Part shown: positions 1-7,833 of the stretch, in pieces | Numbering within the stretch: position 1 is the stretch's first letter | Layout: every line of letters starts with the position of its first letter | Assembly: GCF_019311235.1 (NCBI RefSeq) | Contig: NZ_JAHWDF010000012.1 | Location: 1 to 64,000 of the forward strand | Reading direction: 5' to 3' | From: Mesonia aestuariivivens | GTDB lineage: Bacteria > Bacteroidota > Bacteroidia > Flavobacteriales > Flavobacteriaceae | Length of the DNA stretch: 64,000 nt | The notes under the pieces: generated by a model | The model's input: the letters and a program-made list of their open reading frames with translations, nothing else | Databases searched by the model: none | What the model was told of the DNA's origin: nothing | Translations under genes and position numbers: made by a program

Positions 1-1
1 C

Positions 2-94
2 TTTAATGCCAAAGTAAAGGCTTTTAGATCACAATTTAGAGGAGTGAGGAATACCGAATACTTCTTATATCGATTGATTAAATTATATTCTTAA
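2..94 (+). CDS. Transposase, C-terminal end only (ISL3/ISAon1-like), cut by window edge
   Basis: The first 30 codons read in frame to a TAA stop and give the ending FNAKVKAFRSQFRGVRNTEY followed by FLYRLIKLYS. I recognise this as the usual C-terminus of ISL3/ISAon1-type DDE transposases in Bacteroidota, where the phrase around FNAKVKAFRSQFRGVRN is strongly conserved. The rest lies left of the window, so it cannot be judged whether the element is intact. The right end of the element is probably within the following 60 bases, but I could not pair it with a left end. Confidence 0.7.
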   Translation, partial: FNAKVKAFRSQFRGVRNTEYFLYRLIKLYS

Positions 95-160
95 AATCGT
101 AAAAACCCAGATTTTAGACTTGATCCCAAATATGAACCAGTAATTAAGCTTAAAAATATA

Positions 161-186
161 AAAACCCTTGCAAATACAAGGGTTTT
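161..186 (-). terminator. Rho-independent terminator of the initiator tRNA
   Basis: A perfect 10-bp stem (AAAACCCTTG / CAAGGGTTTT) with the 6-base loop CAAATA. It lies just past the 3' end of the tRNA. Both arms are flanked by A/T tracts, so it could also stop transcription coming from the transposase on the plus strand. Confidence 0.75.
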
Positions 187-196
187 TAAAATCTAG

Positions 197-269
<73 letters not shown>

Positions 270-330
270 ATATATATTTAATATCTCTATTTCAGTATGT
301 TTTGATAGTTATTGTTTCACTATCGGGATG

Positions 331-362
331 CAAATATAAGACTTTTTTTAAGTTATTACCAA
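331..362 (-). promoter_or_regulatory. Promoter of tRNA-fMet
   Basis: On the minus strand TATATTTG (positions 338-331) matches the Bacteroidota -7 element TAnnTTTG, and a TTG (362-360) sits 21 bases upstream as the -33 element. The predicted start leaves a leader of about 55 bases before the mature tRNA. The motif was read by eye; the start site is inferred. Confidence 0.5.
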
Positions 363-385
363 ATAAAATTTCATATTTTTTAAAT

Positions 386-1459
386 TTAATTCTCTAACGA
401 AGCTACTTCTACAGCTAAAACCTTATGATAGAAAGCGATATACTCTTCAACCATTTTATCAAAATTAAAATTATCTATTACATAATCTCTACAAGCTTGC
501 CTTGATTTTCTTGTCGTACTAATTAATGCATTTCTTAGTACTTGTTCATTATCACTTTTTACTTGAACTCCACATTTATCAGGCAAATAATCTGTATTCA
601 TAGTATCTGCAAGGATGGTTACTGGTGTACCACTACTCAAAGACTCTAATACAAAATGACTTTTTCTATCAAATAATTCTTTAGAAATTACAGCTATAGT
701 TGCTTTTTGAAGTTCTTCTTGATAATTACTTTTAGAGGCTTCTCCTATATAACTAATATTTTTATTAAATAAGGGTTTCAATTTATTTTGATAATAATCT
801 TCATCTTTTAGGTCTCCATAAATTTTTAATTGAAAACCACTCTGCTTAACTGCTTCAATTATATTTTCTATTCCACTTTGGTGATTAATATCATGCAGAA
901 GTATTACAGTATTCGTTTCAGCACTAGCATTGTACACCCAATCATTATAATTAATCCCGTTATAAACAATATCATCTATTTTGCTATGGCCAGACCAACT
1001 ATGTGCTATCTCATGATTAATAGCTATATAATAATTTTTTTGAGTCTGATTTAATTTTACAGAGCTTTGCAATAAGCCATTTGGTTTATTAAACAAAGTG
1101 GTTACCGTAGGTATATTTAAAAATTGGGCGGTAAAAACAGGAATTTGTTGATCTGAAAGATTATGTATTAAATCAAAGTTTGATTCTTGTAAATATTTAA
1201 AAATTTCAAAATAAGCATGTTGTATTTCAGCGTAACTTTTTACTTCAGAAGATACCTCGTGATCATAACTCCAATCTATCGAGTCTAAATTTAAACTAAA
1301 AACTTCACAGGGTAACTTAGAGCCATATTGTCCAAAAAAAGTCACCTCATATCCTTTTCTAACTAGCTCTGTAACTAAAGCATAAGTATATTCTTGTACA
1401 AAATTTTCTGTTTGTGATTTTATCACATACTCACTTGGTCCTAATAAGGCTATTTTCAT
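386..1459 (-). CDS. Glycosyltransferase, GT-B fold (family 4-like)
   Basis: A 357-residue protein with the two-lobe layout of GT-B glycosyltransferases. The N-terminal lobe begins MKIALLGPSEY and carries a DLIHN segment (residues 96-100). The C-terminal lobe starts near residue 183 and holds the nucleotide-sugar binding signature HFVLESLSSGTPV (268-280), a variant of the usual EPFGLVxLEAMACGTPV. It probably transfers a sugar from an activated donor during cell-surface polysaccharide or glycoconjugate synthesis in the cytoplasm, but donor and acceptor are not readable. It stands alone, divergent from the AraC-type gene; the first lobe is less typical than the second. Confidence 0.75.
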   Translation of the reverse strand: MKIALLGPSEYVIKSQTENFVQEYTYALVTELVRKGYEVTFFGQYGSKLPCEVFSLNLDSIDWSYDHEVSSEVKSYAEIQHAYFEIFKYLQESNFDLIHNLSDQQIPVFTAQFLNIPTVTTLFNKPNGLLQSSVKLNQTQKNYYIAINHEIAHSWSGHSKIDDIVYNGINYNDWVYNASAETNTVILLHDINHQSGIENIIEAVKQSGFQLKIYGDLKDEDYYQNKLKPLFNKNISYIGEASKSNYQEELQKATIAVISKELFDRKSHFVLESLSSGTPVTILADTMNTDYLPDKCGVQVKSDNEQVLRNALISTTRKSRQACRDYVIDNFNFDKMVEEYIAFYHKVLAVEVASLEN

Positions 1460-1485
1460 TAACGATGAACAAATTAAATTTTATT

Positions 1486-1503
1486 AACTTTGTTTCCAAA
1501 GTT
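1486..1503. promoter_or_regulatory. Palindrome between divergent genes, possible operator
   Basis: AACTTTG-TTTC-CAAAGTT is a perfect 7-bp inverted repeat with a 4-base spacer in the 103-bp region between the glycosyltransferase and the AraC-type gene. Its left arm overlaps TAACTTTG (1485-1492), a match to the TAnnTTTG -7 element facing the regulator gene. A protein binding here could control that promoter. No -33 TTG was found at the right distance. Confidence 0.3.
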
Positions 1504-1562
1504 CACAAGAAAATTATTTTTCAGTCAACTCATTTCAAATTATAAATATCACATTAGCTTAA

Positions 1563-2600
1563 ATGAAAAATTTATACGTTAAATCTCTTCCTTTAAAAGA
1601 GGTTATATCCGATCTAGCTCAAGAATTTAATTGCGAGATTATTGAGCATTGTGATGAGTTTGTTTTGGAAATTCCTAAAGAAAAAGGAGAAGGATTTATC
1701 AGAGCTATAAATTTTGGCAAAGGTCTTGGAGTTATAGAATATAATTGCATTTTTTTTGATGATTTACAAATACACTTTTCTATTAGCCAAATTCATCCAC
1801 TAAAATTTATTTTTTGTAGTAAAGGTAGTATAAAACATTGTTTTGAAGAATTGGGAGAAGAGAGCTCTATAGATTGCTATCAGAATGTTTTGGTTGCCAG
1901 CAGTGCATTTAATGGACACATTTTACATTTTGAAAAAAATAAAAAAGTTCATATAAATAGTTTAGAAATTAATAGAAAAGAATTTAAAAAACATTACCTG
2001 TGTAGTTTGTCTAAATTTGAGCATCCACTAAAAGCTTTATTCTGTGACGTAGAAGCCACTAAATTATTCTATTACCAAGGAAATTACAGTTTACAAACTG
2101 CAGATATTATTAAAGAGATTAATACCGATTTATTTTCAGACTTTTTACGTGCACTTAAATTAGAATCTAAAGCCTTAGACATACTTGCCGTGCAGGTAGA
2201 ACAATATGCAGATGACTTAAAATTAAATAAAAATCAATCGGTGATTAGAAAAAATGAAATTGAGAAAATTATACACCTTACCGAAAAGATAAGCAGTGAA
2301 CTTTACACCCCTTATACTGTACAGCAATTAGCAGATTCTATTGGTATTAACATTAATAAATTACAAGAAGGCTTTAAATACCTTTATAACGACACCGTAA
2401 ATAATTACATACAAGCTTTGCGATTAGAAAAAGCGAAAGATTATTTATTAGAAACTGATTTTAGTATTGCTGAAATTACAGATAAAATAGGCTTAACTAA
2501 TCCTAGTTATTTTTCTAAAGTCTTTAAAGAAAAATATAAAATCACCCCTAACCAATACCGCAGAAGTAAGACTAAAACAAATCAAATCTTAGATTCTTAA
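1563..2600 (+). CDS. AraC-family transcriptional regulator
   Basis: A 345-residue cytoplasmic DNA-binding protein. The C-terminal 90 residues hold a two-helix-turn-helix AraC domain: a first helix pair around YTVQQLADSIGI and the second ending in the family signature SYFSKVFKEKYKITPNQYRR. The N-terminal 230 residues are likely the sensory or dimerisation part; they resemble no cofactor domain I can name. The gene is monocistronic and divergent from the glycosyltransferase, with a palindrome in the shared upstream region. Targets are unknown. Confidence 0.85.
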   Translation: MKNLYVKSLPLKEVISDLAQEFNCEIIEHCDEFVLEIPKEKGEGFIRAINFGKGLGVIEYNCIFFDDLQIHFSISQIHPLKFIFCSKGSIKHCFEELGEESSIDCYQNVLVASSAFNGHILHFEKNKKVHINSLEINRKEFKKHYLCSLSKFEHPLKALFCDVEATKLFYYQGNYSLQTADIIKEINTDLFSDFLRALKLESKALDILAVQVEQYADDLKLNKNQSVIRKNEIEKIIHLTEKISSELYTPYTVQQLADSIGININKLQEGFKYLYNDTVNNYIQALRLEKAKDYLLETDFSIAEITDKIGLTNPSYFSKVFKEKYKITPNQYRRSKTKTNQILDS

Positions 2601-2698
2601 TTTTTTTAAGTTTTTACAACTTCATTGTTAAATTAAAGCCAAACCACTCATTACAATATACTTATATCTGTAAAAAATTTATCTTTAGAAAAAAAACA

Positions 2699-3067
2699 AT
2701 GAAGGTAAAAGAGTTTTACTATGAAGAAAAGAGAATAGAAAGTTTAAAAAATTCTCTTTTTGATGAAGTTTCTGCTGTCAAAAAAACTTCTGATAAATTG
2801 TATTGCTTTATTTTAAAAAAATATTTTAAAGCAGAAAATGTTTTAATCGCTTACCATCAAAAAATAGCATATTTACAATTTAGTCATTCTAATCATCAAA
2901 TTACTGATGAAAGAATATTAATAGCAAACACTCGAATTGTAGAAGTTCATTATAGCAACTTACGCAAGCTATTACTTTCTTGTTTACGAAAAAGTGACAT
3001 TTCTTTTTACAATGAAGTAAAAGGATTTAGAAATAAAAATAAAACTATACTAACCTCTAAAAATTAA
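2699..3067 (+). CDS. Hypothetical protein, 122 aa
   Basis: I do not recognise this protein. It has 122 residues, is rich in lysine, shows no signal peptide or membrane segment, and ends in a basic tail. The middle section (about residues 55-105) has alternating hydrophobic strands and [20 protein letters not shown], which could form a small sheet-type domain. It starts 98 bases after the AraC-type gene and is followed 5 bases later by the DUF1328 gene, so those two are probably co-transcribed. A weak -7-like TATCTTTA lies at 2680-2687. Confidence 0.6.
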   Translation: MKVKEFYYEEKRIESLKNSLFDEVSAVKKTSDKLYCFILKKYFKAENVLIAYHQKIAYLQFSHSNHQITDERILIANTRIVEVHYSNLRKLLLSCLRKSDISFYNEVKGFRNKNKTILTSKN

Positions 3068-3072
3068 TTATT

Positions 3073-3234
3073 ATGATACGTTGGGTCGTTATTTTTCTTA
3101 TTATCGCTTTAGTAGCGGCAATCTTTGGATTTGGTGGAATTGCCGATGGAGCAGCCGAAATCGCAAAAATAATCTTTTACATCTTTATTGTTCTATTAGT
3201 AATATCTTTACTAGCACGGGCTTTTAGAAAATAA
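3073..3234 (+). CDS. DUF1328 small membrane protein (YtjA-like)
   Basis: This 53-residue ORF starts [20 protein letters not shown] and continues with [13 protein letters not shown] and a second hydrophobic stretch ending RAFRK. That is the standard layout of DUF1328/YtjA-type proteins: two short transmembrane helices around a conserved G-x-G-x-A loop and a basic C-terminus. Function is unknown; homologues are often linked to envelope or osmotic stress, which is not shown here. It lies 5 bases after the preceding small gene and is followed by a terminator. Confidence 0.85.
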   Translation: MIRWVVIFLIIALVAAIFGFGGIADGAAEIAKIIFYIFIVLLVISLLARAFRK

Positions 3235-3251
3235 TAAAAGAAACATTGAAT

Positions 3252-3277
3252 AAAAAAGAGGCAAATGCCTCTTTTTT
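3252..3277. terminator. Bidirectional terminator
   Basis: AAAAAAGAGGC (3252-3262), loop AAAT, GCCTCTTTTTT (3267-3277): a perfect 11-bp stem with an A tract on one side and a T tract on the other, so it works for both converging genes. The stop codon of the minus-strand CPxCG gene (3276-3278) overlaps the end of the stem. Confidence 0.8.
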
Positions 3278-3455
3278 ATTGCTCTAAATTTTCAACCTGA
3301 AAACTAGTCAACGCTCCTGCTTCAAAACTTACATGAATTTTAATAGGATTACAACACACTTCACAATCTTCAACATAAGTTTGATTCACTGAAGGATCTA
3401 ATAACATAGAGATCTCTTCCCAGCAATAAGGACATTGAAAAAAGTGTTCTATCAT
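3276..3455 (-). CDS. CPxCG-type cysteine-rich small protein
   Basis: A 59-residue ORF starting MIEHFFQCPYCWEEI and continuing with DCEVCCNPI. The two cysteine pairs CPYC (8-11) and CEVC (31-34) form a probable zinc ribbon; this matches the small CPXCG cysteine-rich proteins common in proteobacteria and flavobacteria. The function of that family is unknown. It begins 11 bases after the ABC-F gene on the same strand and is likely its operon partner. Confidence 0.85.
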   Translation of the reverse strand: MIEHFFQCPYCWEEISMLLDPSVNQTYVEDCEVCCNPIKIHVSFEAGALTSFQVENLEQ

Positions 3456-3466
3456 GAGTTAACTAA

Positions 3467-5383
3467 TTAATTATATTTTTCGAGTTCTAACTGAACTTTT
3501 TCCCACTCTTTCATCAATGCTGATAATTCTTTCTTTTTTGACTCATAGTCTTCAAAAAAAGAAGGTTTAGCAACCACTTTATCGTAATTAGCAGCTAGCT
3601 CAGCATCTGTAGCTTTAATACTTTTCTCTAGCTTATTAATACTAGATTCTATATTACTTAATCTATTATTTAAAGATTTTAATTTCTTTTGATCTTTGTA
3701 ATCTTTCTTAGAAGATCCGCTTGACTCTTTTTTTTCTTTTTTATTTACCGTTTTCTTTTCAGCTTCACGCAAATCTTCAATACTACGCTCTTTTAGATAG
3801 TAATCTATATCGCCTAAAAATTCTTTAATTTGACGATCTTTAAATTCAAAAACCGTTTTGGTTAATCCCTGAAGAAAATCGCGATCGTGAGAAACTAGAA
3901 TTAAAGTTCCTTCAAAATTAGCCAATGCCTCTTTTAAAACATTTTTAGACTGAATATCTAAGTGGTTGGTAGGTTCATCCATCACCAAGACGTTAAAGGG
4001 CTGTAAAAGCATTTTAGCAAGTGCTAATCTATTTCGCTCTCCTCCAGAAAGTACTTTTACATATTTATCTACTTCATTACCTCTAAACAAAAAGGTACCT
4101 AAAATATCTCTAACCTTAGACCTATTTGTTTCATTTGCGGCATCAATCATGGTTTGATGAACAGTTTTTTCGCCATCGAGGTATTCTGCTTGATTTTGGG
4201 CGAAATAAGCGATTTGCACATTATGCCCAAGCTTTAAATTTCCTTCGTAAGATAATTCACCTACTATAATTTTCGCTAAAGTAGATTTTCCTTGGCCATT
4301 TTGCCCTACAAATGCAGTCTTTGTATTTCGTTCTACCAACAAATCTACATCGTGCAAAACCTTTTTATCTCCATAAGATTTAGAGACAGCTTCTGCTTCT
4401 AAAACTACTTTCCCAGGATTAATTGAAATAGGAAAATTTAAAGACATTACAGCGTTATCGTCTTCATCTACTTCTATTCTATCTACTTTATCTAATTTTT
4501 TAATTAGAGATTGAGCCATAGAAGCCTTACTTGCTTTCGCTCTAAACTTACTTATTAATTTTTCAGTTTGTTCAATTTCTTTTTGTTGGTTTTTTTGTGC
4601 TGCTAATTGTTGCTCTCTACGCTCTTCTCTTAATACTAAATATTTTGAATAAGGTTTATTATAATCGTAAATTCTACCAAGAGAAACTTCGATGGTACGA
4701 TTAGTCACATTATCTAAAAACATTTTATCGTGAGAAACTATTACTACAGAACCAGTGAAAGTTTTCAAAAAACCTTCTAACCAAATAATACTTTCGATAT
4801 CTAAGTGGTTGGTAGGCTCATCTAATAACAAAATATCATTGCTTTGCAATAACAGTTTAGCCAATTCTATACGCATACGCCAACCACCGGAAAAGGTATC
4901 GGTTTGCTTATTAAAATCTTCTCTTTTAAATCCTAATCCCTGAAGTATACGTTCTGTTTCACCTTGGTAATTATAACCGCCTAAAATCTCGTATTGGTGT
5001 TGAACGTCATTTAAATCGATCATTAATTGATTGTACGATTCACTCTCATAATCGGTACGCTCTACCAATTGCACATTAATTTCTTCAAGCTTTAATTCTA
5101 GGGTTTTAATTTTTTCAAAAGCTTGATAAGCTTCTTCAAGAACCGATCTTCCTTCTACAAAATCGATATCTTGCCTTAAAAAACCAATGCTAATATCTTT
5201 TTCTTTAGCAATTTGACCTGTATCTGGTTTTAAATCTCCTGCTAATATTTTAAGCATCGTAGATTTTCCTGCACCATTTTTACCCACCAAACCAATGCGG
5301 TCACCAGCACCTAGACGGTAAGTAATTTCTTCGAATAAAAATTCTCCCTGAAAGGAGATGGACAAATTATGAATATTGAGCAT
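3467..5383 (-). CDS. ABC-F family ATPase (ribosome-associated type)
   Basis: Two ABC ATPase domains in one soluble chain with no membrane segments. Walker A motifs are GKNGAGKST and GQNGQGKST, signatures SGGWRMR and LSGGERNRLAL, and Walker B motifs end in DEPTNHLD in both halves. A charged linker separates the halves, and the last 100 residues form a lysine/glutamate-rich coiled coil as in Uup/YheS-type members. ABC-F proteins act on the ribosome to relieve stalling or antibiotic action; the precise role here cannot be read. I chose the ATG at 5383 (638 aa, MLNIHNLSISF), since the longer frame needs an upstream TTG and adds residues with no family counterpart. Confidence 0.9.
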   Translation of the reverse strand: MLNIHNLSISFQGEFLFEEITYRLGAGDRIGLVGKNGAGKSTMLKILAGDLKPDTGQIAKEKDISIGFLRQDIDFVEGRSVLEEAYQAFEKIKTLELKLEEINVQLVERTDYESESYNQLMIDLNDVQHQYEILGGYNYQGETERILQGLGFKREDFNKQTDTFSGGWRMRIELAKLLLQSNDILLLDEPTNHLDIESIIWLEGFLKTFTGSVVIVSHDKMFLDNVTNRTIEVSLGRIYDYNKPYSKYLVLREERREQQLAAQKNQQKEIEQTEKLISKFRAKASKASMAQSLIKKLDKVDRIEVDEDDNAVMSLNFPISINPGKVVLEAEAVSKSYGDKKVLHDVDLLVERNTKTAFVGQNGQGKSTLAKIIVGELSYEGNLKLGHNVQIAYFAQNQAEYLDGEKTVHQTMIDAANETNRSKVRDILGTFLFRGNEVDKYVKVLSGGERNRLALAKMLLQPFNVLVMDEPTNHLDIQSKNVLKEALANFEGTLILVSHDRDFLQGLTKTVFEFKDRQIKEFLGDIDYYLKERSIEDLREAEKKTVNKKEKKESSGSSKKDYKDQKKLKSLNNRLSNIESSINKLEKSIKATDAELAANYDKVVAKPSFFEDYESKKKELSALMKEWEKVQLELEKYN

Positions 5384-5402
5384 ATGTGTAACTAAAATTG
5401 CA

Positions 5403-5431
5403 TTGATTATGTGCAAAGATGCTTAATTTTG
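5403..5431 (+). promoter_or_regulatory. Promoter of the DUF983 gene
   Basis: TTG at 5403-5405, 18 bases, then TAATTTTG at 5424-5431 (TAnnTTTG). The -7 element lies downstream of the in-frame ATG at 5419, so that ATG would not be on the transcript; this argues for the start at 5455. Confidence 0.4.
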
Positions 5432-5454
5432 TGTTGGAAAAAAAATCCATAGAC

Positions 5455-5832
5455 ATGAGCATATTGAAAGGAACAAAAATTTACAGCATCTTTACAGGAA
5501 ATTGCCCTGTTTGTCAAGAAGAAAGTATGTATTTAGAAAAAAATCCTTATAAGTTAGGGAAGTTACAAGAGATGCACGAACGCTGTAGCCATTGCGGTAC
5601 AAAATATAAAATTGAACCTTCTTTTTTTTATGGAGCAATGTATGTAAGCTATGCGGTAGGTGTCGCCTTCTCTGTAGCAACATTTATAATTGCACATTAT
5701 TTTCTTGGCCTAGGTCTTTTGGGATCATTTCTAAGCATTGTATTTACCCTGATTTTTTTATTACCAATTATTGTAAGACTTTCAAGAAATATTTGGATTA
5801 ACTTATTTTTTAAGTATAAAAAAAACGTTTAA
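5455..5832 (+). CDS. DUF983 membrane protein
   Basis: Starting at 5455 gives 125 residues beginning MSILKGTKIYSIFTGNCPVC. Two cysteine pairs (CPVC and CSHC, in a CSHCGTKY context) look like a zinc ribbon in the cytoplasmic N-terminus, followed by two transmembrane helices. This is the DUF983 pattern; family members in alphaproteobacteria sit with cytochrome oxidase genes, but the function is not established. An upstream ATG (5419) would add 12 residues but precedes the likely -7 element. The 3' end overlaps the convergent oxidoreductase by 4 bases. Confidence 0.85.
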   Translation: MSILKGTKIYSIFTGNCPVCQEESMYLEKNPYKLGKLQEMHERCSHCGTKYKIEPSFFYGAMYVSYAVGVAFSVATFIIAHYFLGLGLLGSFLSIVFTLIFLLPIIVRLSRNIWINLFFKYKKNV

Positions 5833-6860
5833 TTAAAACGATCTACGTTCACTTCTGCTGGTAGGTCTTCGTTATTTTCTATAAAATTATAAAGCCAATG
5901 AGCTGCAGAAGGTGATATAATTATACCTCTGCTTCCATAACCATTATTAATATAGATATTAGCGTATTGGTGATGTCGTCCTATAAAAGGCCTGCGGTCT
6001 TTGGTGGTCGGTCTTACACCAGATTCTTGTTTAACAACTGTATATGGCAATTTTAAAACAGCATCTAGTTTGTCTTTAATTAACTGTTTGGCTTTTTCTG
6101 TAGGAAGACGATCTTCAAAATTTATTTCATAAGTAGCCCCAACTTTATAAAAATTTTCGCCGAGCGGAAGAATAAATAAAGAAAACTTAATCATTTCTTC
6201 TAAATTTAAACCTTCACATTTAATGGTAATGTATTCACCTTTATTTCCCACTAAAGGCAGGTGATTAAAAAAAGGATTGTTTCTTAATCCGTAGCCTTCA
6301 GCAAAGACAATATGGTTAAACTTTAAATCTCTATAAGAATTTTCTTGAATGTCTAAAGACTCATAATTAAATGCTTCTTCTATAAGTTGAAGATTTTTTT
6401 TCAGAAAAGATTTATAACTAGAAATTAATTTATTGGTGTTAATAAGACCTGTTTGATCTACTTGACCAAATGAAAATTCTGAAGACATACCATTTACTTT
6501 AGGTATTAATTTAGAGTTTAAAAACGGAGCTAATCTATTTTTATCGCCTGCAGTAAACCAATTATTCTGTTCTTCTGCAGAATTAAATCTTCGTAGAATT
6601 TTTTTAGAAGTAAGAAATGTCTCCTCTAAAAAATTTTCTATGTTTTCGTAATTCTGTTTTGCATAGCTTAATTGTTCATCGGCATTCCAAGCTAAGGTAA
6701 AACGCTTTAAAATAACCGGATTAAAAATACCACCTGCTACTAAAGATGCGTCTTCAGATTCATTATCAAAAACAACAAAAGACTTTTTTTCTTGACGTAA
6801 TTTTTCTGCAAAATTTAAACCTGCTAAACCAAAACCTACTATAATATAATCTACATTCAT
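5829..6860 (-). CDS. FAD-dependent oxidoreductase (DadA/ThiO-like)
   Basis: A protein of 343 residues from the ATG at 6860 (MNVDYIIVGFGLAG). The N-terminal GxGxxG dinucleotide-binding motif is within VGFGLAG, followed by an acidic end of strand 2 (VFDNES) that fits FAD. The C-terminal part has GVRPTTKDRRPFIG and NGYGSRGI, the FAD-contacting stretch of glycine/D-amino-acid oxidase-type enzymes. It likely oxidises an amine or amino-acid-like substrate; which one is unclear. An upstream TTG (6872) is in frame but poorly placed. A strong terminator ends only 13 bases before this start, so its promoter must overlap that hairpin or it depends on readthrough from gldN. Confidence 0.8.
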   Translation of the reverse strand: MNVDYIIVGFGLAGLNFAEKLRQEKKSFVVFDNESEDASLVAGGIFNPVILKRFTLAWNADEQLSYAKQNYENIENFLEETFLTSKKILRRFNSAEEQNNWFTAGDKNRLAPFLNSKLIPKVNGMSSEFSFGQVDQTGLINTNKLISSYKSFLKKNLQLIEEAFNYESLDIQENSYRDLKFNHIVFAEGYGLRNNPFFNHLPLVGNKGEYITIKCEGLNLEEMIKFSLFILPLGENFYKVGATYEINFEDRLPTEKAKQLIKDKLDAVLKLPYTVVKQESGVRPTTKDRRPFIGRHHQYANIYINNGYGSRGIIISPSAAHWLYNFIENNEDLPAEVNVDRFN

Positions 6861-6873
6861 ATACGTATACAAA

Positions 6874-6899
6874 AACGCCCTTTAAAGATAAAGGGCGTT
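6874..6899 (-). terminator. Terminator after gldKLMN
   Basis: On the minus strand AACGCCCTTT, loop ATCTTT, AAAGGGCGTT followed by a run of T: a 10-bp stem placed 24 bases after the gldN stop. Confidence 0.85.
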
Positions 6900-6923
6900 A
6901 TAAAATTTATTTAATTGAATTTA

Positions 6924-7820
6924 TTAGTAATTCCACATATCAGACTCAAAGTTTCTGATGTTTTCTTTAATTCTATTAGATTCTAATAATTGCATTAAAG
7001 AATTATCTGGAATATAATCATCTACCGCTCTATCGCCTTGCACATTATCTTCTTTATAAATTGTTGCATCAAATCTTCTAGAGTTTAATAAATGATCAAA
7101 AGTTACAGGGTTTGCAGAGTTTTTACCGTTAAACACATAGTTTTCATGTAAAATACCTCTTACTTCTGGATAAAATACCCAAAACAACTCAACTGCTTCA
7201 ATATCTAAATCTGGATTCTCTTGCTGTTGAAGTAAGTTTTGCGCAGAATATACTACAGGAGCAATTGCTAACAAACGATATTTCAATTCGCCTTGGCGCT
7301 TATCAAAATACCAATAACCTCTAATTCTGTAGGCTTGTACTGCATTAGCATCTGCCTTGGCTGAATTGTACATCCAATCTGCAACTTCTTCACCTGCATT
7401 TTGAGCTGCCAAACCAGCTTCACTAAGATCTTTTGCCTCTAAGTTAAGGTTAATGTCTTCAACAGACATTTTCTGTTTAAAATAAGAATCTCTATAAGCT
7501 TCGACATTATTTTTAGTAACAGCCTCTACTAATAAATTAAACAAAGGTCTTCTCCCGTCACTTATTGCATCTATAGGATAAAGTAATGGAAAATTAACAC
7601 GTTGATCAAGATCTATCTCTTCCCAAGTTGTTTTAGCCCATAAAATATCTCGCTCACCAACGTACCCATAAGGAAGTGGTTTATCATCATTATCTGCTTG
7701 AATAGCAGCTTCGCTTTTCTTACCTATTTCTTCAGGCTTTGTCGCATTTAAAATATTTAACTGCGCATAAGAAGATATTGCAGAAAATAAAATAAATGTT
7801 AATAAACAACTCTTTTTCAT
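6924..7820 (-). CDS. gldN: Type IX secretion / gliding motility protein GldN
   Basis: A 298-residue periplasmic protein with a cleavable signal peptide ending SSYAQ. The body carries the GldN/PorN hallmark segments around LWAKTTWEEIDLDQRVNFPLYP-like sequence and the later ELFWVFYPEVRGIL. GldN binds GldM's periplasmic part and the GldK ring in the type IX secretion apparatus, which exports adhesins and enzymes across the outer membrane and drives gliding. It is last in the gldK-gldL-gldM-gldN operon, 13 bases after gldM, and is followed by a clear terminator. Confidence 0.95.
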   Translation of the reverse strand: MKKSCLLTFILFSAISSYAQLNILNATKPEEIGKKSEAAIQADNDDKPLPYGYVGERDILWAKTTWEEIDLDQRVNFPLLYPIDAISDGRRPLFNLLVEAVTKNNVEAYRDSYFKQKMSVEDINLNLEAKDLSEAGLAAQNAGEEVADWMYNSAKADANAVQAYRIRGYWYFDKRQGELKYRLLAIAPVVYSAQNLLQQQENPDLDIEAVELFWVFYPEVRGILHENYVFNGKNSANPVTFDHLLNSRRFDATIYKEDNVQGDRAVDDYIPDNSLMQLLESNRIKENIRNFESDMWNY

Positions 7821-7833
7821 TACTTCTCTTTTC

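Noticed and set aside
5383-5416. ABC-F start at the upstream TTG (5416)
   Set aside because: The extra 11 residues have no family counterpart and a good ATG (MLNIHNLSISF) lies at 5383.
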